NCBI GenBank assembly: GCA_020055645.1 | Contig: CM034547.1 | Location: 38,357,909-38,421,908 of the forward strand | Reading direction: 5' to 3' | Length of the DNA stretch: 64,000 bases | Origin: Tomocerus qinae | Lineage: Eukaryota; Arthropoda; Collembola; Entomobryomorpha; Tomoceridae | Shown here: positions 47,695 to 60,268 of the stretch, piece after piece | Layout of the letters: every line of letters begins with the position of its first letter | Position numbering within the stretch: the first letter of the stretch is position 1 | Notes under the pieces: model-generated | Databases searched by the model: none | What the model was told of the DNA's origin: nothing | What the model saw: the letters and a program-made list of their open reading frames with translations, nothing else | Translations under genes and position numbers: made by a program

Positions 47695-48296
47695 TGCCCC
47701 ATAAACCATTTTTGAACACCTCGAACAAAAAGAAACTCATTTTCCTTTCGAAAAAAACGGATTAAAAATTAAAACTAAAGGTGATGTTTGGGAAATTTGA
47801 AAACATTTTGATACTCTGCGTAGGTTAAAAACGCCGTATATGCCTCAAATACGGCGTTACTTTCCTCAGCCCTAGCCTAAAATAACAAATTTTTCCATCA
47901 GAATTAGTGTAAACATATCTTTGTGCAGAAATTCAAATAATAATTATATCATTTCAGTCATTCTACAAATCAAATGTTAAGTATTTTAGCTTAAACTAGG
48001 TACCGCCATCAGGTAACTATAATAATAATTAATTTAATTTAAAGCAGAAGTAGAATGAAACGTCAGAAAGTATATGCTTTAGGCCACACTAATGATAATC
48101 ATATATCTTTTATTGGGATATTAGATTTAAGATGATTCCCTACAATACAATAACTACATATTCTCATTATGTAATAGTAAAATTTACACATTCTATTAAA
48201 TACAATTCACTGTTGCATTATGTATTTAACATCCATTGGCATAATTTAACACCAAATGCTTACATGCTGATTTCCGATTGCCCTCGACTCGATGAT
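47695..48296. other. Intergenic DNA with a GC-rich hairpin
   Basis: No gene is seen. A perfect 10-bp inverted repeat, AACGCCGTAT/ATACGGCGTT, with a 9-base loop lies at 47830-47858 and stands out by its GC content. The right part should contain the 3' untranslated region of NDUFB4, which ends at 48297 on the minus strand. Confidence 0.45.
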
Positions 48297-49026
48297 TTAA
48301 ACAAACTTGAATTGCCTGTCTTTGTAAGCGACCAGGCCTTGACGATACTGATTTTCCCTTTTGACCCGGCGAGTGTGAAGAAAGTGGCCATATCCAAAGC
48401 ATGTTGCGAAAACAATAATCGGAGCTAGAATTGTGTGCTTCGTTTTCTTGAAGTAGTGAATATGTTGAGCTCTTGCACTTTGCCATCTTTGAAGTGCGGG
48501 GTCAAACTAAGAAGAATTCAAATAAAAATATTTTGAACATTTGAGCATTCATTAGTGTCTCGGTTAAAGTCTCTGGTATGGGGTAGGCTAATTTTTTGCC
48601 GATTGCAACGCTGATGACCTTCTTGTCACCTTTTTTCTTCTTTTAGGTTAGTTTTGATTCTTGTCACCTTCTTCCTATTACTTACCGTAACCTAATATAA
48701 CACAAAAGGTGACACATTGGTCATTGCTGAATGTTGAATCGAATGTAGCATTTTACGTTCCAGTCGTTAGTCGTTGCAACCGGCTAAAAAAAGTGATCTA
48801 CCCAAACGATAGACTCTATAAACCATTGTCTTTTATTCCGATGTCGGAAGAATAATTTATACATTTATCTTACCACATATCCGCCATCTCCATGTCTAAA
48901 AGGGTTAGTGAACTGTTTCACGTATTCCTTCCGCAATTCTGTTCGTAATTTTGCCCTGTCTTCAATATTACGTCGCTCTTGAGCACTGACGTCGTACTGC
49001 TCAATTGTTGGATTAGTGGGAATCAT
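48297..49026 (-). CDS. NDUFB4: NADH dehydrogenase 1 beta subcomplex subunit 4 (NDUFB4, B15)
   Basis: An accessory subunit of mitochondrial complex I, in the membrane arm. Two minus-strand exons, 48874-49026 and 48297-48506 (phase 0), give 120 residues; human has 129. The N-terminal part, YDVSAQERRNIEDRAKLRTE and LRKEYVKQFTNPFRHGDGG, matches the family pattern of an amphipathic start and a basic LRxEY block. Then come FDPALQRW, one hydrophobic segment (ILAPIIVFATCFGYGHFLH, about residues 77-95) and the closing RQGLVAYKDRQFKFV. The membrane segment and the terminal YKDRxFKF motif support the call. The gene is too split to appear as one long frame. Confidence 0.88.
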
Positions 49027-49360
49027 TTTAACGTCAATTTAACACTCTGATCCTTCAACTATCTTGTAAATTGCAACATAAACCAATAATATTAATTAAT
49101 TATTATTAATATAAATTACAAATTCTTGCAATGAATTTTGATTTCAATGGCTATCATGATAATCATGAATAAGTAATAATAGACTTGTTATTTATTTATC
49201 ATTAGTTTTAAGACTTACGACTTACAACGGCAGATAGCCAAAATGTGACTTTCGAAGACGACCAGAAGTGATGGCCTGATCTTCCACTGACTTTATGTAG
49301 TCAGTTTGATTTCGGAGTGTGACTGTGACCCGAAAATTAAATAAATAATACAAAATACAA

Positions 49361-49615
49361 CTACCTGCTGATTACTGCTGATACTGACTTTGTGGCTTTA
49401 TTTTCTTTTCTTGCTTGCAAATGTGAATGGGATTGGGAATAAATAAAAATATTTATTTGTATCTTGGTACATTTGTAAATAGTCGTCTCATGTGAGTAGA
49501 TGTTATGTGGGCACTTGTTCATTGAGTGTTGGCCTAGTGTACTACAGATGTCCTCAACAGCATAAAGAGAAACACAAATACCAAATATTACTGCTATGCT
49601 GTGCTGAAGTCTCAT
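49361..49615 (-). CDS. Possible small secreted cysteine-containing peptide
   Basis: An uninterrupted 84-codon frame starts with MRLQHSIAVIFGICVSLYAV, which reads like a signal peptide. A short segment with three cysteines (ICSTLG, NKCPHN, YKCTK) and a basic tail without clear features follow. It lies in the intergenic space between NDUFB4 and beta-mannosidase. No homology is recognised, and a frame of this length is possible by chance. The region around its start is also CT-repeat-rich on the plus strand, which could instead belong to a promoter. Confidence 0.2.
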   Translation of the reverse strand: MRLQHSIAVIFGICVSLYAVEDICSTLGQHSMNKCPHNIYSHETTIYKCTKIQINIFIYSQSHSHLQARKENKATKSVSAVISR

Positions 49616-50755
49616 TCTCAATTCTCAACTCAACTCAACTCACGCCCTCGCCCCACTCTTCTTCACTTCACTGCACTGAGTGAAGTTGAAAATCACTCAA
49701 TCGTTTTGATGAATGATGAGCAAAATACTTACTATAGTTTTTCTTGTTCATAAAGAATCATAAATAGCAATACAATAATACAATCACAAATGACACAAGC
49801 CTTCGATCATTTATACTTTTTGCAGCATACATAACGTGAAAGTAGTAGCAGGCATTGCATTGGCATTATTGATACTATGATACTATATAGTTGTTGCCAG
49901 AAAATGAGTAAAAAATTTTTTTAAAATACATTTTAGAAAATTGAAGTTTGTGTAATATATTCAGAAAATGGGTTGTGCTTTAGCGATATGTAATGCCGTG
50001 TATGCAATCCGCTATCTATACGTATACACTTATGTATGATGTTTATGGTGTTTATGTAACATTTGTGTGACGAAAATTAACATGATAACGAGTTTTGTCT
50101 CAATCAATTTTATATAATAAAATCAAATTGTTAAATATTCGTGTTACATGTATCAATTTTTGTATCCCAATAGTTGCATGCATTGTACTTTATGTATGAA
50201 TCATTCCAGGTAATTCATTAATTTCGGATCCAATGAACGTGAGTATTATTATGTATTATACAAATGTCAGTCACTTTACATTTATACACTTGTACCTTTA
50301 TATACCACTTACCATTAATATTCCAAACTACCTACTTTACAATTGTGAGATTTGAACTCGATTGAATGACAGTGACAGGTTTTGTATTAAAAGTTGAATG
50401 TTTTTGATTTGTGAATATGTTTTTGCATCTATTTGTTAGAATATATCTACATATCCTTCAGTATCATTATATTATGCGATACTAACAGAACAATTCAATA
50501 CATTTTGTATATTTATATTTAACAGCAGTGTGGGAGTTGTCTTCTTGTTTGGACAATAGTCAAGTAGCCCGATAATATCAAGGAAAGGCTTATTTACTGT
50601 TATTGGAGTAGGGTCATGTCAAAGTTATGAGATAACATAGTAGAGAGTAGATATGCCTGAGTTTATTTAAGGACGCAACCTGATTGATCCATCCCATTAT
50701 TTTAGTGGAAAGTAACGAGGACGTGTCTTCAGACAAACGTGGTATAGGTGTCAAA
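49616..50755. promoter_or_regulatory. Upstream region of beta-mannosidase
   Basis: This is non-coding DNA before the beta-mannosidase start codon. It contains CAACT repeats near 49627-49640 and a small inverted repeat, CTTCACT/AGTGAAG, near 49670-49685. The frame is open for 24 codons before the chosen ATG but without another ATG. The promoter should be here, though I cannot mark its core elements. Confidence 0.35.
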
Positions 50756-53700
50756 ATGACAGTTAATATTGCTTTTGTTGCATTTATTTCTAGTTTACTA
50801 ATTGGTCTTGGTTTGGCAGGGGTAGTAAACACAGGATCAATCAAACTTGATCTAGGAGCAGATAGATCCAGTGGTATTTGGTTAGCCCAAGGAATCAATG
50901 GATCAGAACGTAAGCATAAACATCTTTAAGCCTTATTTGTCTTTCATTGCAGGTTGTCTTTTTTCTAATCTGTATATGACATCTTATTCAACTGTTTGTT
51001 GTAGATATTGCTGTACCGGCGACGGTACCTGGAGGAATCTACTCCGATTTAGATGCTGAACATTTATTTCCAACTAAAATTTATGAAGACTATAATGATA
51101 GGGAAACGCGTTGGGTTGGTAGGACTGATTGGAACTTCAGTCGTCAATTTATTCGTAAGTTTCTACTAAAACATTTTTATATGGATTATCTGATTTAATT
51201 ATATTACAGGAATGAGAAAATGGATTTAATACATTGTCCCAAATGAAATTGCAGCCAGTTCGGATCTTCTAGCCAAAGCGAAAGTAGTATTAGTCTGTGA
51301 AGGACTGGATACTATGTCCAAGGTTTACATTAACAACCAATTGGTGGGTGCCAGTGAGAATATGTTCGTCCGATATGTTTTTGATATTAAAAGTGCTCTT
51401 CAGGTATGTTAAGACTATTTCTATTCATTTAACTTCGAAGTTTTGCTAAATGCCCCTCATTGCAGTTCAATGCTGGAACTAAAGGGTGTGTTCATGATTA
51501 TAATGCATGTAGCTTCATTTCTAATGATATAACTAGCTATTGAAAATAGTTATATATCTGGTACACATTATAATTACATTTTTAAAATTCAAAATTATTT
51601 TTATGTTGTACTAGTATTACAGAGAGTAGGAGTCTGTACTAATACAACATCTCCAATGACATTTTCCAAAATAAGTTCATCAGAACACCATGTTTGTTAA
51701 ATAATATTATTCCTCCAACACGACTGACAGTGATTGATTGATTATTATAACTGGCCCATGGGTACTTACATTTTCTGTAGTTATCTCAATAGTTGCATAT
51801 ATTATATCACATGCAATTATGATGTGTGTAGATATTACCATTATAATAGTATCATGCAGACAATGTCCAAAGAAAATGTAGGAGGTAATTTTGCTGCATG
51901 TATGTAGGCCTTGTGGGCATGTTTTAGAACCATAATGATAATTAATTAAATGACAAAACCACTTATACCGACCTGGGTTAGATAGATTACTATCCGTATA
52001 TGTACTGAATGTATAATGACTCTAATGACAGTTGATTTGTTGTTCTATAGCCTGGAATCAACACAATTCTTGTACAATTTAAATCGCCTGTAAATTATGC
52101 GAAAGAGGAGTACGACAGTCATGAAGAGACATACGGGTACCCTGTTCTACCTAATGGACTTGTTCCAGAATACCAAGGAGAAGATTATGCCCACATGATA
52201 AGGAAAATGCAAGCTGCATTTTCCTGGGACTGGGGTCCTTCCTATGCATCTTCCGGAATTTGGTATAAAATATTAAAACATCTGCATGAATAGTATATTT
52301 TTACACGTTATATGTTGTGTATGTCGATTTCCCGTACTTTTTGTGCATGTGTTATGCGTGCGTTGGCAATGGATGATTGAAACTACATGGTCATGTGCTT
52401 ATTACAACAAGACAAGTATGTATAATGTTTTGTATTAACTTTCCAAAGGAAAAATATTTCCATCGAAGGATTGGACTCGGCAATTATTCGAGATGTTTTG
52501 ACTTTTATCACTCCAAACAAAGATGTACCTGATGAGACAAGCTCCACACAATGGAACCTTACTGCACGAGTATATTTTGAAAGTGTTTCTGATGGAGAAT
52601 CAACTGGGAGTTTGACTCTGGAGTTGCCAGGAACCAATCAAAAAGTTACAAAAAACGTCGCTGTCGAAAATGAAGGATTTGAAGATATCACCCTAATAGT
52701 TTCCGTAAGATTTACAATTGCAGATAACTATTAATGTTTCATTTGATATGTGTAAATTCTCATATTTATTTGTCCTGGCTGCCGGCTGTGACTGTGACGG
52801 TAATGAGTTTTAACTTGTAAATAAAATGTACTTAGGGAGCCGATGTAAGAATGTGGTGGCCAAATGGTCACGGGAATCCAAATCTGTACTCTTATGAAAT
52901 CAGTTTTGCATCAAATACAGAAAATGAAAGCAGTAAGTACACTGTACGTGTTGGCTATCGAACCATTAGGATTTACCAAGACTTTGTTGACCCTGCAAAT
53001 GAAACATTAGGTTTGTTTTCAACATTAAAAACAATAATAAGCAATTAATACAGCCAATAACTAAGTAAGTTTAGGTAAATCTATAGTAAATAATTATTGC
53101 CTTTGCAGGTCGAGAGTTTTACTTGGTTGTGAATGGGAAACCAATGTATTCTAAAGGATCCAACTCAATTCCAATTCACGTGCTTCCTGAAAGACAAACA
53201 CCCGATATGATAAAATGGCTTTTCTTTTCGGCGCAACAAACACATACCAATGTAATCCGTATCTGGGGAGGGGGAATGTATGAATCCGATTTGTTTTATG
53301 AGGTTAGGAATATTTTTTAAATGTACAAACGTATTACCAGTACCATCAGTACATATATGTAAAATACTTAAGTGCATTTGCCATTTTAATCATGCCTTAA
53401 ATTATGAATTGTCATTCTTACTATTTGTCTTGTTTTTAAAGCTTGCAGACGAAATGGGAATTTTCATTTGGGAGGATTTTATGTTTGCTTGTGCCATGTA
53501 CCCAGCCACAGATGTATTTTTGGCTAATGTGAGGAAGGAAGTGGAGACTCAAGTAAAGCGTCTTCAGCATCATCCTAGTGTTTCAATCTGGGCAGCAAAC
53601 AATGAAAACGAAGGAGCATTGATACAAAATTGGTATGGCACAGATAGAGACTATGAGACTTATAAACGAGACTGGATAAAATTGTACATCGATACCATTA

Positions 53701-55305
53701 AAGTGATAGTTGAAGAAATGGATCCTTCTCGAGATTTCATCTCCTCAAGTCCCACCAACGGAATTCAATCAGAACTCGAAGGATGGATTTCCGACAATCC
53801 AGGAAGTACAATTTACGGAGATGGTACACTGCCTACCTGCAATTTTAGTCTTGTCTGAATTTGTTTATCCAAGCTAAGTTTTTAACCAAACGTTTTTCCT
53901 TTAGTGCACTACTACAACTACAGAGATGACTCTTGGAACTGGAATATATTCCCCAAGGCTCGCTATGCTTCTGAATATGGATTTCAATCTTTCCCGTACA
54001 GATCAACACTTTATGCTGTTAGTAAAATTGCTTAGTAAATAAAACACAGGGTCTAGAATTAATGACTGCTTGCTAAAGTAAATGTTTTGAAATATAAAGG
54101 TTACAGAAGAGCAAGATTGGTATTGGGAATCCAATATGATGTACCATAGACAACATCATCCTGGAGGCCAAGAAGAAATTCGTGAACAAATCAGAATGCA
54201 TTTGCCCTTCCCAGCTGCGTACAATAGTACGGAAGCATTTCCGTTTATGCTTTATGAAGCTCAAGTCGTCCAGGCTGTAGGACTGAAAACCGAAACGGAG
54301 CATTACAGAAGAATGGTTGACAAATTAAACGGGAACGGAGAAGGCCACAATATGGGAGCACTTTATTGGCAATTAAATGATATATGGCAAGGAGCATCGT
54401 GGGCTAGTGTTGGTACGATAAGAGGAAAACCTAATTGACATTTTGATTCATGCATTAATTGTTAAAATTGTTATAGTATAGCAATGCATTATTAATTGTT
54501 ATGTAGAAATCACCGGCCGGTGGAAAATGACTCACTATTATGCCCGAAAATTCTTCTCTCCAGTCTTGGCTTCTGCCTACGTAGATAGAGGAGATGCAAT
54601 AATCGAAATAATTTCAGATTCTCCAGAAACTTTTACTGGAAATTTAAGAGTTCAGCTTTTCAAATTAAAAAGCTTCACTCCATTGCTGGACTATTCAGTG
54701 GCTGTTCAAGCTGTAAATATATATTCCCAAATATTTGACTATGTTTCTGTGTAGGTATATAGTACTTTGTAATGCATGTTGTTGTGGCTTAAATATTTTC
54801 AGTCAACACTTACTTCAAAAGAGGTGTCAAGAATTACACAAGCAACTATTGACGAAAACTGTGATGGGGAAATCGACATTTGCTTCATTTACCTTACAAT
54901 GCCCGGAACACCTGATAATTTCTTGTGGTTGCAATATCCTACTCAAATAAGTCATATGGACAATCCTGGAGTCAGGGTAATTCTTGCTTGCAAATATTTA
55001 ACAGTACTGACAATGAATTTATAAGAGCCATTTTCAAACTGTCCATATTTACTTTAAAGATTACTAGAATTCAGCCATCTTCTGACGGATTGACTTTTAC
55101 CATGGACCTAAGAGCAGATGCTATTGCTCCGTTTGTGTTTATAAACCTAAGAGACAATGCCCGAGGATATTTCAGTGACAATGGATTCATAATGGTCAGT
55201 CCTACCAAGACAGTCACATACACTTCACAAATTCCACTTGCCCCGAACGAATTTCTGCTCCAGTTAGAAATCATGAATTTGTATGATGTGTCTCAAGTAG
55301 TTTAA
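50756..55305 (+). CDS. MANBA: Lysosomal beta-mannosidase (GH2)
   Basis: Removes terminal beta-mannose from N-glycan breakdown products in the lysosome. Thirteen exons (50756-50909, 51005-51154, 51255-51403, 52051-52262, 52449-52704, 52836-53010, 53109-53302, 53442-53823, 53905-54017, 54100-54412, 54507-54712, 54803-54976, 55060-55305) give 907 residues; human has 879. A signal peptide or anchor (residues 1-24) precedes [13 protein letters not shown], the sugar-binding domain with FSWDWGPSY, an Ig-like part with WWPNGHGNP, and the barrel with [20 protein letters not shown] holds the acid/base Glu485, and YASEYGFQS the nucleophile Glu581. All GH2 mannosidase landmarks are present, so it should be active. 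An AATAAA lies at 55355, 50 bp past the stop codon. Confidence 0.96.
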
Positions 55306-55354
55306 AAATTCATATATTGTTCAATCATTTCCAGTTATTATACATTTCTGTGCC

Positions 55355-55360
55355 AATAAA
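55355..55360 (+). terminator. Poly(A) signal of beta-mannosidase
   Basis: An AATAAA 50 bp after the stop codon on the coding strand, the only canonical signal close by. It implies a very short 3' untranslated region. Confidence 0.6.
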
Positions 55361-56633
55361 TTGCCGATTTGCATCCATAATACCTCCGGGTAGCATTCTA
55401 TTGAAATTGAAATAGCGATGCATCATCTTTTCGATACTCAATTTATAACAAATTCAATATTGCTCATCATATTTTCGCATAAAATCGTAGAGTTATTTTA
55501 AGTAAAAGTAAGTAAATGCGGTAGCATGTAGCAACTTACTGTTAAAAAGAGTTTTAGTAAGTTAAATGTAACATTTACGTCAATGAAATCCAATTAATAG
55601 GCCATGTGTCTACTTACATAGGCAGACAATGGAATTATGTATGTTTACACAATATCATGCATATCATGCATGCGTAAACACGTAACTTTTATCTAACCTT
55701 TAGCGTCAAATAGTTTAACAGATTCTGAACAGTAAATAAAGATGCTGCCAACCCTAAGACCCGATTTTTCAAAATATTTTCATAATGGAACTTTGTTGCC
55801 GTAATGTAAAGGGGAGAGAGCATATCTTACAACGCACTAAAAGGGTGACTCCATTTGTATCCTACAGATCTCAGAGTTCATTCACAATAAGTGATTCATT
55901 CATCCCCTCTTCTGCTGATTGTCAGGAGAATATACTTATGTGTATGTAAGATATGTTATACTGTCCCTCTCATTATATAGGTGCCCATATTATGCGGAAA
56001 AGGGTGCTCCTTTCATTCTATTGTCATTCATTGTGTAGTACGGAGTAGCATGCTATTAAATATATCCATACCACGAAAAACTACGTAATAAATAGTATAT
56101 GAAAATTTGGTGGAGTGGATCAGTACAAGTTGGCATAGTTTGGGGTATTATGCTCCTTATCATATAGTGTAGTAAAAATATATTCCTGAGGTAAAACTAT
56201 ATCCACAAAATATTTTTGTTTACATACTATAGCTATTATTGTGAGCCTAGCTTTCGCAAGTCGGTTTATAGCACTATGTATCAAAGTTATGCTTCCGAGA
56301 GGGGAAAATCGATGCACAGATCGATTTTTTCAGGAACAACATAGTCTGCTTGCTCAACACAACATAGTAGTACAACTCTGTCATCTCATCCGTTCAGCAC
56401 AACTCCAAAACACAATTTCTACTTGCTCACACCATGTAACTTTAGAATTTGTAACCAAGCCCAGCCAGCCGATTAGTCAGTGACATAAATACTTCACATT
56501 TCACACAGTTGCAAAAGTTTGTTTAACTTGTAATCGTATCTCTGTACCTTCACCGACATATCACTTTTTCAATGTAGCACATTTGTTGTGATGGCTATAT
56601 CCTTGATTATCTGTTGGCTTTGACAGTTGTAAT
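55361..56633. other. Intergenic DNA before the SH2 adaptor gene
   Basis: No gene is seen. Small frames at 56120-56483 overlap on both strands and lack family features. The sequence CTTTGACAG ends at 56626, eight bases before the SH2 adaptor start codon. It resembles an acceptor, so an untranslated or alternative first exon may lie in this stretch. Confidence 0.45.
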
Positions 56634-58829
56634 ATGTGTACTAAAGAATTGAAGGATATCTTGGATTGGGAATTATCATTGGACAGCCGTGACCTCCGAG
56701 CTCATGCTTGGTATCACGGAAACATTAGCAGGCAAGTCGCCGAAACCCACTTAAAAAGTGATGGGGACTTTCTGGTAAGGGACTGTAGCAGTTCTGGACG
56801 AGCTGGAGACTTTGTCCTATCATGCCGTTGGGAAACCACTAATTTACATTTCATGATACATAAGGTGATGCACTTTACGATTCGTTATAGTTAAAAATTG
56901 CTGCAGTACTATATTTTCGCTGTGTAAGATAATAAAGCATCATTAATGATACAAATAATATTTTTACCATGTTTTTAGGATATTTTGCAAAAAGACACAA
57001 TTTATGAACAGCTCCGCTACCGGTTTGAAAGCGACAGTTTTGATACCGTTCCTGACCTCATTACATACCATGTTGGCAGTGGAATGTCAATCTCCGAGAA
57101 GTCTGGAGCAAAAATTGTCTCTCCACAGTAAGACATAAAGCAAACATTTTTATTTGCGTAATTGTTTGCATATTTTTATGAGATGCTGAGAAATGTATCA
57201 AAATTTAAAAATTAAAACTAGCTTATTATGCAGTATACCAAGTATTTGCTGGTCTGTTGTAAGATGTGGGTCATTTCCAATACATTAGTGAATGCTTGTT
57301 TTATGTATATACCTAGTGGAAATGTGTGGATTTTTTTCTAGAAATCGCAACTTACCATTGACAGGAAATAATGACATAGGAAATTCCAACTGGGGAAATA
57401 GTGATTATGCTTTACTAGCTAAAGATTGGACACCTCAATTCATTGAAGCTTCCCTTGTTTCCAAATCTTCGACATTGGAAAGGTCCAAGCCTCCATCCTT
57501 AAATCTGAATCCGAAAGTCAAAACTTCATTGGAAGAATTGCAAGAAATTCCTTTAAAAATTCAAGAACTAACCCTGAAATTAGAGAAAGAAAATCTGCAA
57601 CTTAAAAAGTTGGAGGAGAGTAATTATGATTTGAATAACTTTGTGAGCATTCTTTTGCCAGCTAATAGTCAAGCTTGTTTAAACTCATCTTTACTCGAGG
57701 TAATTAAGACTAACATACCTCAATATACCGTAACCATGCATTAAACATAAGTACATGAATTGATTGGAAAGGTTTGTACAGGTAATTGTATCCCGGTTGC
57801 TCGAAGCTAGTGATAAGGCTGTTGCCTCCCAGCTAACCAAAATAGACTGGGAAATATTCACAGGAGAGGAAATATACTTAGACGAGGCGAATTCACAAAA
57901 TGGAAAAGAAATTCTTAAAATTGAAGAAATGAATATAGTAGAAAGCAAAATAGTCGACAAAATTGAAGACAAAGAATTTAGCGAAGAAAATGAAAAAAAG
58001 GAGAATCATAAAAATTTGTCTTGCAATTCCAGATACAACATCAAAGGAATATACGATCAAATATTTCATGATTCCCAATATCGCTGGAATATTGCAATAG
58101 AGAGATCATTGACGCTGACTCATTTTGTTTTCGTGACAATCTTGCGTAGCGAGCAGCCTGAGGAATTATTCCACAAATGGATTCGGGTAGCTCAAACCTT
58201 AAAAACGTCTATGGGCAATTTATTTTCATTCTGTTCGATAATGAGAGGACTTTTGATGAAGAAAGTAACAGACCCTACTGGAAAACTAAACTGGTTTAAA
58301 TTAAGAAGTGATTTTACAGAAGCAACATTCTCGTTTGAGACGACGTTTCGCAAAGCTTATTATGGCTTTGAAAGTGGTGTGTACCTTTATAGCAAATCTT
58401 TCTTTAATTATTAGCAAAATAGATAAAGAAACCTGGCGTTCATGAATGATTACTAAATCATATGTTTTTATAGGCCTTGAAGATTATCCTCCAAATACGA
58501 CGATTCCAAATTTTTTTCCTGTCGCATTGATTTTGGAGGATAAACTGGAATTTCTTAACCAATCCGGACCCAGCAGTGAAGAAGAGAGTTTACATTTCAT
58601 TCATAGACATATGAATCTTACAAAAAGTCTGAGTTTATGGGCCTCTGTGCAGCAGAGAAATATGGAGAGACATTTATCTGAAATGGCATTAATCAGTGAT
58701 ATAGTCTTGCAAGATATTTTTCGAACTGAATTTCAATTATGCTTTTTGTGGGGTGATCAGTACGGAGCAGATAAAAAATCCTTGAAACTGAGATGCGATA
58801 CTTTGGAGGAACTATTAGTAGAAAATTAA
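56634..58829 (+). CDS. NSP/BCAR3-type adaptor: SH2 domain plus Ras-GEF-like Cas-binding domain
   Basis: A cytoplasmic adaptor that links phosphotyrosine signals to p130Cas-type scaffolds in adhesion and migration. Exons 56634-56864, 56979-57127, 57342-57699, 57782-58376 and 58474-58829 give 562 residues, near human SH2D3A (576) and shorter than BCAR3 or SH2D3C. The SH2 domain (about residues 24-120) begins LRAHAWYHGNISRQV and has FLVRD with the phosphotyrosine-binding Arg49, then GDFVLSCRW. A linker with a coiled coil follows. The C-terminal half, about 300-562, is the Ras-GEF-like fold (RSLTLTHFVFVTILRSEQPE, RVAQTLKTSMGNLFSFCSIM), which in this family binds Cas and is not a true exchange factor. 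An upstream exon cannot be excluded. Poly(A) signal candidate at 59054. Confidence 0.9.
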
Positions 58830-59467
58830 TACTTCATAAGTAGTAAATAATAATTTATGCAAAGCAGAATTAGATAGATAAGAAATAACAAATTGCTAAC
58901 AGAATTGCACAATAAGTATGAACATAGTGTAAGCGTCTTCAATTAGTGGAACAAGAAACACTGACAATGGACAATAATACTCTAATGAAGCATACTCCAC
59001 AATAACATAGTTAATCCCGGAAGAGTGAATCTATAAGCGCAACAAAACAATGCAATAAACCTCGTTTTAATAGGATTTTTAATTGAAGATTTATTTGTGA
59101 CCTATTTATTTGATCTATGTATACTTTTGTAGTGTTATATAATAGTATCGAATCTAATTCTATGAACAATGCTATATTATACTCACTGTTAGGTCAGAAA
59201 CGTAATACGTGTTTAACGTTTAATATTGTAAAGTTATATTATTACTACTGCTTCATTATATAACATACACATGTTATTCAATATGGCTTTAACGAATCAT
59301 AGAACCATAGAAGTATTTATATTTTATTTTTGCAATGTGATCAGATTAATATGTGGAATAATAAATACTTAGTTAATGACAGAAACGGATTTACAAGGCT
59401 TTAGTAACAACATAATTTTGATTTTCGTCTCATTTTGTAAATCTACCTGTGGTCAATTCAGTTTAAG
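58830..59467. other. 3' flank of the SH2 adaptor and promoter of the next gene
   Basis: No coding sequence. An AATAAA at 59054-59059 can end the SH2 adaptor transcript about 225 bp after its stop codon. The rest should hold the promoter and 5' leader of the secreted-protein gene starting at 59468. Confidence 0.5.
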
Positions 59468-60268
59468 ATGAAGTTTGTTGGACCACTAATTATCTGTATC
59501 CAGTACCTCCGTGTAGCTTGCTCTCAAAATATGGGAGGAATGGGCAGTAGGGGCATGGGCGGTATGGGACGGGGTTTCGGAGGAGGAAGAATGAGATTGC
59601 CTCCTGGGTTTGCCACTCTTCGGGGAGAAGTTGTAGACATCAGAAACAAAGTAGTTCAGCGTGTCAACCAGCGAGGAACAAATTATTATAGTTTCGACTC
59701 TCAAGATGGTCCTCCAGTTTTCACAAGGCATGAAAAGGACGCAGGACAGCAATTCATACTCTTTCCAGATATGAATTATCCTAGAGGAGATGGTCATTTC
59801 ATAGTTTTGAGGAGAATGTTTGGTGCTATGATGCCTGGAAAAATTCCTCAACCCATTTACGAAGCTTTTCAAATGTCTCTGGGGTACATCTTCTATATTT
59901 ATACGCTCTTACTCCATATTCCTAGCAAATATTGCTTTTATAAACACATGCATTTGCTCTTTTGTAGGGATAGTATCAGTGGACTGGTAATGAACTTTGA
60001 CAGAGATAAATACTTGCAAAACAGACATAATTCTATGATGGGAGTAGGTGGTTACGGAGGTAATGCAGGATCCAGCTTCGGTGGCTCAGCCAGTGGTTCA
60101 TATCCCCGATTGAAAAGAAAGGATAGCTTTTCTGGAGAGGTGGGCGAGATAAAACTATCTCCTATAAACTTCAGTAATATTACTGGCAAAGAGTCAGAGA
60201 CAACTGACCCAGATGGACAAAATTCAAAACGCAAATTAACCGACGTCACGCAACCAAACACGGAATAG
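59468..60268 (+). CDS. Unidentified secreted protein with Gly/Met-rich N-terminus
   Basis: I do not recognise this family. The preferred model has exons 59468-59883 and 59968-60268, giving 238 residues. A signal peptide (about 1-19, ending VACSQ) is followed by a Gly/Met/Arg-rich stretch (NMGGMGSRGMGGMGRGFGGG). Next is an ordered-looking middle (PPGFATLRGEVVDIRNKVVQ ... FTRHEKDAGQQFILFPDMNY ... HFIVLRRMFGAMMPGKIPQP), and then a second Gly/Ser-rich part and a polar tail. The 84-nt intron 59884-59967 has good GT and AG ends and a pyrimidine-rich acceptor. It is a multiple of three without a stop, so retention would insert 28 mostly hydrophobic residues. The middle part looks conserved in style and could be a new domain. 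Confidence 0.7.
   Translation: MKFVGPLIICIQYLRVACSQNMGGMGSRGMGGMGRGFGGGRMRLPPGFATLRGEVVDIRNKVVQRVNQRGTNYYSFDSQDGPPVFTRHEKDAGQQFILFPDMNYPRGDGHFIVLRRMFGAMMPGKIPQPIYEAFQMSLGYIFYIYTLLLHIPSKYCFYKHMHLLFCRDSISGLVMNFDRDKYLQNRHNSMMGVGGYGGNAGSSFGGSASGSYPRLKRKDSFSGEVGEIKLSPINFSNITGKESETTDPDGQNSKRKLTDVTQPNTE

Noticed and set aside
48226-48486. Minus-strand frame of 86 codons at NDUFB4
   Set aside because: It is in a different frame from the true second NDUFB4 exon, which carries the membrane segment and the YKDRQFKF ending.
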